A DNA stretch of 64,000 nt from Legionellaceae bacterium (GCA_029212505.1 JARGOS010000006.1:1-64000); one strand, 5' to 3'. Shown: positions 27,094 through 34,682, numbered from the stretch's first letter. Notes: generated by a model from the letters alone, not told the origin. Made by a program: numbers and translations.

Positions 27094-27335
27094 ATGTAAG
27101 TTCCTTAATGTTGGACTATTGTACATTTCCTGGGTGTTTTTTTCTTTTTCCCCTTACCTTGATGTATTTTCTGGTTGGGAATTGGTCAGTATGGATGTAT
27201 GCTGAAGTGAAAACGACCCACTTAAGTGGTTGTATTGTACATTATTTAATCTTTAATGCAATAGGCGAAAGCGTGAATTGATTGAATACAAGGCATTTTT
27301 GCTTTTTAGTTTGCGTATTATGTTATCTTTTGTAT

Positions 27336-27464
27336 TTAACTGATTGTTCCGCTAGTATTTTCCGGATTACTAGTGGTGTCACCGTTTTTGGGCTGAATTT
27401 TTTCAAGCTCTATAAGCTTAGGAGTAACATAATTTTTATTCTCGGATGTTTCGTTGTTATCCAT
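27336..27464 (-). CDS. Candidate RiPP (lasso-type) precursor peptide
   Basis: A 42-aa ORF not normally called. It lies 98 bp downstream of the B2 gene on the same strand. The leader holds NYVTPKLIEL, the YxxPxLxxL motif that PqqD-like (B1) proteins recognise in lasso-peptide precursors. The remaining C-terminal part could be a core GDTTSNPENTSGTIS: Gly1 and Glu8 are spaced for an 8-residue macrolactam, and the last residue is Ser, the residue phosphorylated in paeninodin by an HPr-kinase-like enzyme, which this cluster also has. Against a true lasso: the usual Thr at leader position -2 is Lys, and no cyclase gene is seen. AGGA lies 12 bases before the ATG. The rest of the 27127-27562 gap shows no other gene. 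Confidence 0.7.
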   Translation of the reverse strand: MDNNETSENKNYVTPKLIELEKIQPKNGDTTSNPENTSGTIS

Positions 27465-27562
27465 AATAATATTAAATCCTTTTGATTTTTATGAGAATAA
27501 ATTTAGTATAAGTATTAATTTTAGATATTACAATTTTCTGTGTCGCTTCAATAAACCATGAG

Positions 27563-28054
27563 TTATAAAGCGTTCTCTAGCAGAAGTTGTTTAGATGCAT
27601 AACTAGAAACAACTTTAAAACTTGTAAAACTATGTTGGCCCGTAATAGCGACAGGTCCTGCGGTAAGCCAAGCGTGCGATGCATACCCACTGGGTTTATC
27701 AGCATTTTTTGTAAAACCAATGTATAAGATATACGGGATATTTAAGCAGGAACACCAAAACTTGGCGACCATGGCCTGCGTTAAGCAATTAGAATCCCAG
27801 GGCGTGTATTTTGCGGTGAGTGCAATGGAACGACGTAATTGAATGGCGTGATTGCGTTGCTGAGGCGTAATTATGGTTGAGAACATAATATTTTTATGAA
27901 GTGTACCAAAATAGGGGGTGAGGTATTTTAAGGGAAAGAGATTGATAAAAGCACGTGCGATGCCACAGAGCATAAAGTTGATGACAAACAGGCATTTTAA
28001 TTTAAAACGCATGTTTAAAAAAACATGAGTTTTTCTTTTGAGTACAGCGATCAT
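27563..28054 (-). CDS. Lasso-peptide B2-type leader peptidase (transglutaminase fold)
   Basis: 163 aa. Matches the B2/Transglut_core3 pattern: RRSIALTAKYTPWDSNCLTQAM with catalytic Cys90, then YILYIGFTKNA, SHAWLTAGP with His127, and ITGQHSFTSFKVV. B2 proteins cut the leader from RiPP precursors after delivery by a B1 (PqqD-like) protein, here at 34416. The acidic third member of the triad usually found after HAW is not evident (TAGPVAITG). Good ribosome-binding site (AGGA, 7 bases). The first ~14 codons are duplicated at 32.36 kb in the flanking repeat, showing the gene once abutted the rest of the cluster. Confidence 0.82.
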   Translation of the reverse strand: MIAVLKRKTHVFLNMRFKLKCLFVINFMLCGIARAFINLFPLKYLTPYFGTLHKNIMFSTIITPQQRNHAIQLRRSIALTAKYTPWDSNCLTQAMVAKFWCSCLNIPYILYIGFTKNADKPSGYASHAWLTAGPVAITGQHSFTSFKVVSSYASKQLLLENAL

Positions 28055-28134
28055 AATAAAATCCTTTTTGATAAATATTCTTTATGAAAATAGGTGTGTT
28101 TGCAAGCGCTAAGTTTGCAAAGGAGGTGTTTTTT
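28014..28134. repeat. Left copy of ~120-bp direct repeat flanking the RT/TA island
   Basis: Contains the 5' end of the B2 gene, the divergent intergenic region and the first codons of a rightward ORF (MKIGVFASAKFAKEVFF). The right copy is at 32343-32462. The two share a perfect 36-bp core (28062-28097 and 32390-32425, offset 4328 bp) and are otherwise about 85-90% alike by eye. Confidence 0.9.
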
Positions 28135-29295
28135 CAGTACGCTCATTTATTAATAAAGGGATTTGATCAAACCGTGGGAAATGGGTTGAGCAACAATACG
28201 ATATCAACATATCAGGTTTCGATTGAAACCATGCTATCCGACGAGGTTTTAGAATACGCGTATGTATGGGCGTGTAAACAACGTATGAACCGTTCGCATA
28301 ATAATAGCATTTGGGACCTGAGGTTTAACTGGAAGCTTGAAAAAGAGCGTTTGAAATCGCAAGTTAAAAAAAATACCTATACCCTCTCACCCCTGCGACG
28401 TTATGTGATAAACGGTGAGTCTGTCGCAAGTTGGGATGCTCTTGATTCGATACTGCTTAAAGCGTTGAGTATCACCTTACAATCATTGTTTTCTAACCAA
28501 GCTTATCCAGATTGCACCCATTTAAAAGAAGGTGGGGGTATTCATCGTGCACTTCAGCACGTCAACGACAATAAGGCGTGTTATCAACATATTTTAAAAA
28601 GCGATGCTTACCAATATTATGATTCAATGGACCATGATGTATTATTGGATGCTTTAAAAGAAAAAATCAGTTGCCCTGGCTTGCTTCGACTTGTTACTCA
28701 ATATTGCGAGCGGGTTGAAATACGCGATGGTCATTATTTCCATTTTACGCGAGGCATTCCAAAAGGCTGTCCTTTATCGCCTTTAATGGCGGCACTGTAT
28801 TTAAAACCTCTTGATGTGCTAAGTCGTTATGGATGCTATGTCAGGTTTATGGATGACTGGGTTATTATGGTAAAAACCAAGCATCAGTTGCGTAAGGTCA
28901 TCAAGTTAACCCATCAAATATTAAATAAATTAAAACTCAAAATGCATCCCGATAAAACATTTATTGGGCGTATAAAAAAAGGTTTTGATTTTTTAGGGGT
29001 GTATTGTGGTGATATTCCCAAAATTTCAGAAGTAACCCATGAAAAACATCGTGCTAAACTAGCCCAGCGTTACGCGCAAGGTGCAAGCGAAGCTTGCATT
29101 GGTGCCTATATAGAACGATGGACATCGTGGTGTATAAGTGTATTACGCAGTTGTTGTGGTGGGACCAAAACTTTTTATCAATCCGTGGAGGCCCTGAGGT
29201 CCCAATGTAAACAGCCTCCGGATATAAATCAGGAGCACGTTTATGAAGGACATCAAAACACAACCTGTCGTGGACGAACGTTCGTCTTCGACTAA
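28084..29295 (+). CDS. Reverse transcriptase (group II-like / unclassified bacterial RT)
   Basis: Up to 403 aa. RT motifs in order: YQHILKSDAYQYYDSMDHDVL (motif 3 region with catalytic Asp), RGIPKGCPLSPLMAALYL (motif 4), YVRFMDDWVIM (motif 5, catalytic Asp pair in FMDD), LKLKMHPDKTFIGR (motif 6) and GFDFLGVY (motif 7). No maturase or endonuclease domain is apparent, so it is not a complete group II intron ORF; the SP (not SQ) in motif 4 argues against a diversity-generating retroelement. The first ~17 codons belong to the flanking repeat and may not be native RT sequence; the first good internal start is the ATG at about 28231. The C-terminus runs into the unusual GC-rich stretch described below. 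Confidence 0.85.
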   Translation: MKIGVFASAKFAKEVFFQYAHLLIKGFDQTVGNGLSNNTISTYQVSIETMLSDEVLEYAYVWACKQRMNRSHNNSIWDLRFNWKLEKERLKSQVKKNTYTLSPLRRYVINGESVASWDALDSILLKALSITLQSLFSNQAYPDCTHLKEGGGIHRALQHVNDNKACYQHILKSDAYQYYDSMDHDVLLDALKEKISCPGLLRLVTQYCERVEIRDGHYFHFTRGIPKGCPLSPLMAALYLKPLDVLSRYGCYVRFMDDWVIMVKTKHQLRKVIKLTHQILNKLKLKMHPDKTFIGRIKKGFDFLGVYCGDIPKISEVTHEKHRAKLAQRYAQGASEACIGAYIERWTSWCISVLRSCCGGTKTFYQSVEALRSQCKQPPDINQEHVYEGHQNTTCRGRTFVFD

Positions 29296-29449
29296 AAGCT
29301 GCAGAACTTATACGCCGCCGACGCTGGTATCGCTTAACCGCGAAGGGCCTGGGGCTAACGGCGAACCGCATCGAAGCGCTGCCCTGCCAGCACGACTCGG
29401 GGCGCGGCGAGCCCTCAATCGATTTGCTAGCCCACGGGCCACCTGCTGA
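29243..29449 (+). CDS. Possible second YxxP-type precursor ORF in a GC-rich patch
   Basis: 68 codons with a good ribosome-binding site (CAGGAG, seven bases before the ATG), overlapping the end of the RT gene by 53 bp in another frame. Residues 22-31 read TYTPPTLVSL, a canonical YxxPxL leader motif like that in the precursor at 27336. The following part (NREGPGANGEPHRSA) lacks a convincing core, and composition from about 29280 to 29520 is markedly GC-rich with all three forward frames nearly open, so the ORF could equally be a by-product of a structured RNA or foreign DNA belonging to the RT element. Confidence 0.35.
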   Translation: MKDIKTQPVVDERSSSTKSCRTYTPPTLVSLNREGPGANGEPHRSAALPARLGARRALNRFASPRATC

Positions 29450-29640
29450 CAACGGGACCACAGCTAATACGAGGGTACATGGGGACAGCGCCGACGCGAA
29501 CGGAAAATTAGGGGGCAAACCTATTTATAAAGTATTTTTGTCTAAATCGCTAGTATGCTTCATTTGGTAAAATAAAACCCGATATCGAGCACAACGACAC
29601 TCGTGTGATACTTCTCTTTGGAGGAGTGTTCGTCCGCGAC
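29267..29640. repeat. Inverted repeat bounding the GC-rich patch downstream of the RT
   Basis: GTCGTGGACGAAC at 29267-29279 is matched in inverse orientation by GTTCGTCCGCGAC at 29628-29640 (12 of 13 bases). The interval holds the GC-rich 29280-29520 segment, including the palindrome GACGAACGTTCGTC (29273-29286), then AT-rich sequence. It may mark the limits of an RT-associated RNA or small element. From 29450 to 29686 I see no protein gene. Confidence 0.4.
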
Positions 29641-29686
29641 AACTGAATTTCATGAGATTGCGTGTGAGCCTCTTGTGTCCTACTTT

Positions 29687-29715
29687 TTGACAAAAGTACA
29701 CATCGTGTGTATAGT
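29687..29715 (+). promoter_or_regulatory. Sigma-70 promoter with internal operator for hicAB
   Basis: TTGACA at 29687-29692 and TATAGT at 29710-29715 separated by the ideal 17 bp. Between them lies a perfect inverted repeat, TACACA-N3-TGTGTA (29697-29711), a likely site for autorepression by HicB. The expected transcription start, about seven bases after the -10 box, falls at or near 29722, the first codon of hicA, so the hicA mRNA may be leaderless. Confidence 0.75.
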
Positions 29716-29721
29716 TAAGAT

Positions 29722-29913
29722 ATAAAAAGTGCTGAAATAATAAAAATACTTAAGCGTGAAGGTTGGGTCATGTGCCACCAAAAAGGTAGCCACTGCCAAT
29801 TCAAGCACCCGGAGAAAAAAGGCCGGGTGACGGTACCTCACCCCAAAAAAGATTTGCCTATCAAAACGGTCAACAGCATTTTTAAACAAGCTAATATAGA
29901 TAGGAGGGCTTAA
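29722..29913 (+). CDS. hicA: HicA-family toxin with ATA in place of a start codon
   Basis: 63 codons reading as a full HicA: (I)KSAEIIKILKREGW, VMCHQKGSHCQFKHP with the catalytic His of GSHxxF, then VTVPHPKKDLPIKTV and SIFKQA. It matches the family end to end, but the codon aligned with the initiator is ATA, with an in-frame TAA two codons before it. Either a rare AUA start on a near-leaderless mRNA is used, or an ATG-to-ATA change silenced the toxin (the next in-frame ATG is in VMCHQ and would truncate it). Stop is one base before hicB. Confidence 0.7.
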   Translation: MKSAEIIKILKREGWVMCHQKGSHCQFKHPEKKGRVTVPHPKKDLPIKTVNSIFKQANIDRRA

Positions 29914-29914
29914 C

Positions 29915-30319
29915 ATGCGTTATCCCATTGTGATCCACAAAGACGAAAGTAGTGATTTTGGTGTAACTGTACCCGACATCCCTGGATGTTTTTCTGCTGG
30001 GGATAGTTATGATGAGGCTCTACAGAATGCAATCGAGGCAATTCAGTGTCACCTTGAGGGGTTGCTTTTAGATAACGAATCCTTACCTGTTGCTTCGTCT
30101 ATTGATAACTGGATTAATAATCAAGATTATTTAGGTGGTGTATGGGCTATGGTTGATGTGGATTTGGCGCAAATTTCTGGAAAAGTGAAGCGTGTAAATA
30201 TTACTTTGCCCGAACGTGTTTTAAACCTGATTGACCTTTACGGAAAAAGCCATGCGATAAAAAACAGATCTGCCTTTCTAACAGATGCTGCTTTAGATTT
30301 TATGGCTAACCATAAATAA
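29915..30319 (+). CDS. hicB: HicB-family antitoxin
   Basis: 134 aa. HicB N-domain (MRYPIVIHKDESSDFGVTV, PDIPGCFSAGDSYDEALQNA) and a ribbon-helix-helix C-domain (VKRVNITLPERVLNLID, NRSAFLTDAALDFM). A perfect AGGAGG is seven bases upstream, inside the end of hicA, so the antitoxin should be translated efficiently even if hicA is not. Presumed repressor of the promoter at 29687. Confidence 0.93.
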   Translation: MRYPIVIHKDESSDFGVTVPDIPGCFSAGDSYDEALQNAIEAIQCHLEGLLLDNESLPVASSIDNWINNQDYLGGVWAMVDVDLAQISGKVKRVNITLPERVLNLIDLYGKSHAIKNRSAFLTDAALDFMANHK

Positions 30320-30748
30320 CCACGGCCGGAACCTCCGGCGCATAATAAAAAATGTGATGATTTTAGAGATGCCATAACTTAATCAATCAGGGAAACTTTG
30401 CCGTATTAGCTATATTTACTCCAGTTAAGCTTAATTATCGCTTAATTGGGTTGTCATAATCAATTAGAACACGTCAGTACTTTGTTACTACGGATACTAG
30501 GACAATGCTTGGCGGACCAAGCTTCAGGACTGACGCCCACGGCGGTGTGCATACGCTTCTACGGGTCGATAGTCTTAAACGGCTTTGGGATGTTAGGTCT
30601 AGGCTAATTGCTACGAAGTGAGGGAAATAAAGGCTATCCCAGGGGCCTTACTATGTATCCCTTTGTAATTTTCGTATTATACTACTACAGTAGGATTATA
30701 GGAGTTATGAAATACATGGATTAAATAAAACCTAGTGTAATAGGATTT
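30320..30748. other. 429-bp intergenic region between hicB and hipB
   Basis: No protein gene seen. It opens with a small hairpin (GCCGGAACCTCCGGC, 30326-30340) without a T-run. 30500-30650 is GC-richer than its surroundings and looks like structured or foreign non-coding sequence. At 30707 a strong AGGAG precedes a five-codon ORF (MKYMD). CCTA-N6-TAGG at 30731-30744 is a perfect short inverted repeat over the hipB ribosome-binding site and could be a HipB operator. Confidence 0.5.
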
Positions 30749-30751
30749 ATG

Positions 30752-31033
30752 ATGGCAAAAAATATAAAAAAAGCAGTTACACCTAATTTAGACCAATCAT
30801 TAACGCCAGAGTTATTAGGCCAGGTGATTAAAGCAAAGCGCACACAAAGTAATTTAAGCATCGAAGATGCCGCGGGGCTCTGTGGTGTTGCAAAACAAAC
30901 GTTCATGAATATAGAGCATGGCCAACACACGAGTCAATTAGCTACAATATTAAAAGTTTGCTCAGCTTTGGGCGTCAAAATATTAATTCAATCGTGGCAG
31001 CTTGACGATGAGGTGTTCAATGTCTGGCAATAA
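30752..31033 (+). CDS. hipB: HipB-like XRE-family antitoxin
   Basis: 93 aa with a helix-turn-helix: LLGQVIKAKRTQSNLSIEDAAGLCGVAKQTFMNIEHG followed by ATILKVCSALGVKI, the usual HipB pattern. ATGATG at 30749-30754 gives two starts; AGGA spacing favours 30752. Overlaps hipA by 14 bp. Expected to bind HipA and repress the operon. Confidence 0.88.
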   Translation: MAKNIKKAVTPNLDQSLTPELLGQVIKAKRTQSNLSIEDAAGLCGVAKQTFMNIEHGQHTSQLATILKVCSALGVKILIQSWQLDDEVFNVWQ

Positions 31034-32318
31034 ACCCTGCTTAGATGTTTATTTAGGCACGCAAGTCATCGCTAGATTAATGCTCATAGAAGAACAGTTT
31101 AATTGGCATTATACCGATACCTGGCGACAAACAGGCTATGCGATCTCACCTCATCTCCCGCTTACAGGCAATATTCCATCACTCCATGTGCAGCGGCTTT
31201 TGCGTAATTATCTGCCTGAAGGGCAGGGTTTGGAAGCATTGCTTCATACGTTTCATTTGAGTAAATATAATACTTTTGGGTTGGTTCGAGCGTTAGGTTT
31301 AGATATGCCAGGCGCATTGATTATGCTCATGCCCACGCAACATATGCCTCTTACACATCTTTTTCGAGAAATTTCTGATGCTGAGCTAGAAGAGCGTTTA
31401 AATACACGAAATGAATTTAACATGCTTGTCTGGGACCAAAAGCCACGTCTTTCTGTTGCCGGTGTGCAAGCCAAAATAAACGTAATACTCAATAACAAAA
31501 ATCAACTGGGTTTTGGTGAAGGAGGATTATGCTCGACCCATCTGCTTAAATTTGAAAAGCATAAATATACTCATTTAGTATTAAATGAATTTATTTCGAT
31601 GAAGCTTGCTAAATATTGCGGCTTAGATGTAGCCAATGTAGAGCTAAAACGCTACGGACAACATCAAGCACTCTTAGTTGAGCGTTTTGATAGGAAGTTT
31701 ATTTCGATGGGAGATGTTAAACGTCGTCATGTAATTGATGGCTGTCAGGCTCTAAATGTGTCACCGGATGATAAGTATGAAAGAAATTTTGGAAGTGGTC
31801 AGGATGTAGCGCACATCCGAGACGGAGCGAGTTTAGTACGGTTATTTAAGTTTGCTGAGCAATGCCTTACCCCAGCCTTGGTTAAACAGCAAATGCTAGA
31901 TTGGGTCTTGTTTAATCTCATGATTTTTAATTGCGATGCGCATGGTAAGAACATTAGTTTTTTTGTAGGACCTCAGGGGGTTACTCTAGCTCCATTTTAT
32001 GATCTTGTGAATATAAAAATGTATCCTGATTTTGATCAAGAGATGGCTATGGGGCTAGGGGATGAGTTTGACATGGGCCAGGTTCATGCATATCAGTTAG
32101 CTGACTTTGCTGATACGTGTCAACTGCCTCGTTTGCTCGTAGTTAAACGATTAAAGCATATGATAAAAAAATTGCTCATGCCTTGGCCTGCTGAAATTAA
32201 ACACGTGGTGAATCATGATGAAGAGATTCGTTATGTACAGTGCTATCAATCTTTGGTTAGAGCACGGTGCGAATATTTGCTAGAAGAAGCCGATGATATA
32301 GTAGGTATGACGTTATAG
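31020..32318 (+). CDS. hipA: HipA-like serine/threonine kinase toxin
   Basis: 432 aa from the ATG at 31020 (GAGG seven bases upstream; the TTG at 31002 is less likely). N-subdomain-1 (LDVYLGTQVIARL to MPGALIMLM), then the kinase core: LSVAGVQAKINV, catalytic FNCDAHGKNISFF (Asp and Asn present) and metal-binding LAPFYDLVN. Canonical HipA phosphorylates glutamyl-tRNA synthetase and causes dormancy. All catalytic residues look intact, so the module may be functional and could help maintain the island. Confidence 0.92.
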   Translation: MSGNKPCLDVYLGTQVIARLMLIEEQFNWHYTDTWRQTGYAISPHLPLTGNIPSLHVQRLLRNYLPEGQGLEALLHTFHLSKYNTFGLVRALGLDMPGALIMLMPTQHMPLTHLFREISDAELEERLNTRNEFNMLVWDQKPRLSVAGVQAKINVILNNKNQLGFGEGGLCSTHLLKFEKHKYTHLVLNEFISMKLAKYCGLDVANVELKRYGQHQALLVERFDRKFISMGDVKRRHVIDGCQALNVSPDDKYERNFGSGQDVAHIRDGASLVRLFKFAEQCLTPALVKQQMLDWVLFNLMIFNCDAHGKNISFFVGPQGVTLAPFYDLVNIKMYPDFDQEMAMGLGDEFDMGQVHAYQLADFADTCQLPRLLVVKRLKHMIKKLLMPWPAEIKHVVNHDEEIRYVQCYQSLVRARCEYLLEEADDIVGMTL

Positions 32319-32342
32319 CTTGGTTTACAAATGTCGTAGCAA

Positions 32343-32462
32343 TTTAAAAATAGATGTGTTTTTCTTTTGATGACAGCTATCATTAAAAGTCCTTTTTGAT
32401 AAATATTCTTTATGAAAATAGGTGTTTTTGCAAGCGCTACGTTTGCAAAGGAGGTGTTTTTT
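32343..32462. repeat. Right copy of the direct repeat flanking the RT/TA island
   Basis: Counterpart of 28014-28134. On the minus strand it still encodes a copy of the first codons of B2 (MIAVIKRKTHLFLN) before diverging; on the plus strand it begins the short ORF at 32412. Together the repeats mark a duplication of the cluster's divergent promoter region on either side of the RT-hicAB-hipBA insert. Confidence 0.9.
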
Positions 32463-32540
32463 TATTCAGGACAAGCGGTTCTGCCAGTTACATATCAGGG
32501 ATATACATTTTTTGCGTTACCTATAGGGTTATTGTTATAA
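32412..32540 (+). CDS. Short ORF starting in the direct repeat
   Basis: 42 codons: MKIGVFASATFAKEVFF, as in the RT N-terminus, then a hydrophobic tail (YTFFALPIGLLL). An AGGAGG occurs inside it. It may be the original leader or small gene at the head of the rightward operon, or a truncated fragment left by the insertion. The remaining interval to 32623 contains only the ribosome-binding site of the next gene. Confidence 0.4.
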   Translation: MKIGVFASATFAKEVFFYSGQAVLPVTYQGYTFFALPIGLLL

Positions 32541-32623
32541 ATTTTTTGATGCTGCGCTTTGACTTGGGTCAGATATCTGGCACAATCAAGCAATAATAAA
32601 ACCGCACTCAGGGACGGAGTGAT

Positions 32624-33538
32624 ATGTATCTTTACCATGCGTTTGGATTAAACATTCAAAGCGCACTTAACCTACCGGAATTATTGGCTTGTCCAAATAA
32701 CACTAATATTAATCCCGATGTGACCATTCAGTTTGGGGATGTTGCCAAAACAGGTTTATCAGAAGTGATGGCTGGTGGCGCATTTTATCAAGCCAATCAT
32801 GATGAACTTTGGCTCGATGTACCCAACGTTGCACGTTATCTCATAACCCATGGCAATTGCATCACGATAGATCCGTATGAACAAGCGGACGAAGACAGCA
32901 TTCGGGTATTTTTGCTTGGCTCCGGTATGGGGGCATTGTTGATGCAACGCGATTTGTTTTTATTGCATGCGAATGCGATTAAAATGGGTGATGCCTGTGT
33001 TTCGTTTTCAGGAAACTCGGGGGCGGGAAAATCAACTTTATCAGCGGCCTTTATGCGTCGTGGTTACTCGGTGCTTGCCGATGATGTGTGCGCGGTTAAC
33101 CAAGCGGGGCAAGTGATGCCAAGCTTCCCTCACGTTAAATTATGGGCAGACTCAAGCTATAAATTAGAGATTAAAACGGATGAGCTTAGACGCATTCGGC
33201 CAAAGATCGAAAAATTCGCCGTGCCGCTTAATCAGCAGTTTTATTCAGCCAACTTGCCGTTGAAAGTTTTGTATATTTTAAACTCGCATAATCAAGAGAC
33301 GTTTGAATTTGAAGCGATTGAAGGCATGCATAAAATGCTGCCACTTAAAAATAATACGTATCGTTCTCAGTATTTAAAAGGCTTAGGTAAAACCAAAAAG
33401 CATTTAAAACATGTTGGCAGTTTAGCCTCACAGGTGGATGTGGTACGTATCACACGGCCTCGCGCTGGGTTTCAGCTGGATGAGCTGGTGGATTTAATAC
33501 AAAAAGATTTGTTAGAGCGAGGCGTGGTCGGTGTCTGA
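32624..33538 (+). CDS. HPr-kinase-like peptide kinase of RiPP/lasso clusters
   Basis: 304 aa. P-loop GNSGAGKST (residues 130-138) preceded by LLHANAI and followed by LADDVCAV, the HprK C-terminal kinase arrangement; the N-terminal third is unlike classical HPr kinase. Homologues in paeninodin-type lasso clusters phosphorylate the C-terminal Ser of the precursor. The candidate precursor here ends in Ser. Overlaps the sulfotransferase start by 8 bp. Confidence 0.82.
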   Translation: MYLYHAFGLNIQSALNLPELLACPNNTNINPDVTIQFGDVAKTGLSEVMAGGAFYQANHDELWLDVPNVARYLITHGNCITIDPYEQADEDSIRVFLLGSGMGALLMQRDLFLLHANAIKMGDACVSFSGNSGAGKSTLSAAFMRRGYSVLADDVCAVNQAGQVMPSFPHVKLWADSSYKLEIKTDELRRIRPKIEKFAVPLNQQFYSANLPLKVLYILNSHNQETFEFEAIEGMHKMLPLKNNTYRSQYLKGLGKTKKHLKHVGSLASQVDVVRITRPRAGFQLDELVDLIQKDLLERGVVGV

Positions 33539-34376
33539 ACAGAAAGGAATTTATTGGCTTGCGTCGTATCCCAAATCAGGCAATACGTGGTTTCGTGTTT
33601 TTTTGGCGCATATGCTGGCTGAATCGGATGAAGGTTTAGATTTAGATAGTATTCATACCGGAGCGATTGCCAGTGGGCGAGGCTGGATAGATGAAGCCCT
33701 GGGGTTTGATAGCGCGAATTTCACGCATGATGATTTAGATGCCCTGCGACCTGCGGTTTATCGATGGCATGCCGAGCAAGCAACCACAGCCGAGCATCAT
33801 AAAACGCATGATGCCTACACCTATTTACCGAATGGCGAAGCGTTGATTCCTGCTCAACACTCACTGGGTGCTGTCTATTTTGTACGTAATCCTTTAGATG
33901 TCGCCGTATCGTTTGCCAATCATATGAATTGCTCAATTGATAAGAGCATTGAGTCGATGCGACAACCTGATTTTTCGTTCTGTAAAGGTAATAAAAAATT
34001 GCACGATCAATTACGACAGCAATTATTATCGTGGTCGATGCATGTCAAAAGCTGGTGTGAGGCAAAAGACATGAATTGCCTGGTGTTGCGATATGAAGAC
34101 ATGAAGCAAGAGCCGATGGAGACGTTTACGCGTGCAGCAAATTATTTGAAGCTGGATACGTCTGAACAACGAATTCAGCGAGCATTAGAGCACGCGCATA
34201 TTGATCGCTTGCAAAATTTAGAGCAATCGGATGGATTTAAAGAAAAGCCGCCCAAAGTGAAGCAGTTTTTTAGAAAAGGTATGGTCGGTGATTGGAAGAA
34301 CGTACTGACCTCAAAGCAAATTGACACGATTATTCATGATCATGGTGAGGTGATGGCGACCCATGGTTATATTTAA
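33531..34376 (+). CDS. PAPS-dependent sulfotransferase
   Basis: 281 aa, GTG start overlapping the upstream stop. 5'-phosphosulfate-binding loop YPKSGNTW (13-20) with Lys15, a candidate base His in KTHDAY (93), the 3'-phosphate-binding segment YFVRNPLDVAVSFANH (Arg119, Ser127), and the C-terminal RKGMVGDWKN motif of the Sulfotransfer_1/3 family. It transfers sulfate from PAPS to a hydroxyl. The operon encodes its own PAPS synthase (36413), so sulfation is probably the cluster's defining modification. The acceptor is unproven; the candidate core has Ser/Thr but no Tyr. Confidence 0.9.
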   Translation: MSEQKGIYWLASYPKSGNTWFRVFLAHMLAESDEGLDLDSIHTGAIASGRGWIDEALGFDSANFTHDDLDALRPAVYRWHAEQATTAEHHKTHDAYTYLPNGEALIPAQHSLGAVYFVRNPLDVAVSFANHMNCSIDKSIESMRQPDFSFCKGNKKLHDQLRQQLLSWSMHVKSWCEAKDMNCLVLRYEDMKQEPMETFTRAANYLKLDTSEQRIQRALEHAHIDRLQNLEQSDGFKEKPPKVKQFFRKGMVGDWKNVLTSKQIDTIIHDHGEVMATHGYI

Positions 34377-34415
34377 TGGTTATATTGATATAGATATATT
34401 TAGGAGCGGGATAGC

Positions 34416-34682
34416 ATGCTAGCAATTAATCAAGATGTGGTGTTTACACAAATCGATGAAGATATCGTGATGATGGATCCAAATTCTGGGGAATATCATG
34501 GCCTAAATACAGTAGGGGCTGAGCTCTGGAATGCTTTGGATGAAAAACCGATGAACCATGATGATATGGTGAGCTACTTACAAAAAGAATATGCGCTTGA
34601 CGAGCAAACCGCGACAACGGATGTTGGAGCGTTTGTCGATGCGTTGCTAGCAAAAGAATTTCTTGTGGTGACTGCGGATTAA
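34416..34682 (+). CDS. PqqD-like RiPP recognition protein (lasso B1 type)
   Basis: 88 aa with the PqqD/RRE fold pattern: DEDIVMMDPNSGEYHGLNTVGAELWNAL then a helical C-terminus (VSYLQKEYALDEQTATTDVGAFVDALLAK). Such proteins bind the leader peptide and deliver it to the B2 protease (27563). AGGAG nine bases before the ATG; two bases separate it from the exporter gene. Confidence 0.9.
   Translation: MLAINQDVVFTQIDEDIVMMDPNSGEYHGLNTVGAELWNALDEKPMNHDDMVSYLQKEYALDEQTATTDVGAFVDALLAKEFLVVTAD

Noticed and set aside
27282-27485. 67-codon plus-strand ORF opposite the precursor
   Set aside because: Antisense to the YxxP precursor; hydrophobic AT-derived sequence without a ribosome-binding site.
29054-29518. 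154-codon minus-strand ORF across the RT end
   Set aside because: It spans the antisense of clear RT coding sequence and the GC-rich patch where most frames are open; no family or ribosome-binding site supports it.
28084-29640. Diversity-generating retroelement
   Set aside because: Motif 4 of the RT has SP rather than the SQ typical of these RTs, and I see no template/variable repeat pair with adenine-specific differences or an Avd gene.
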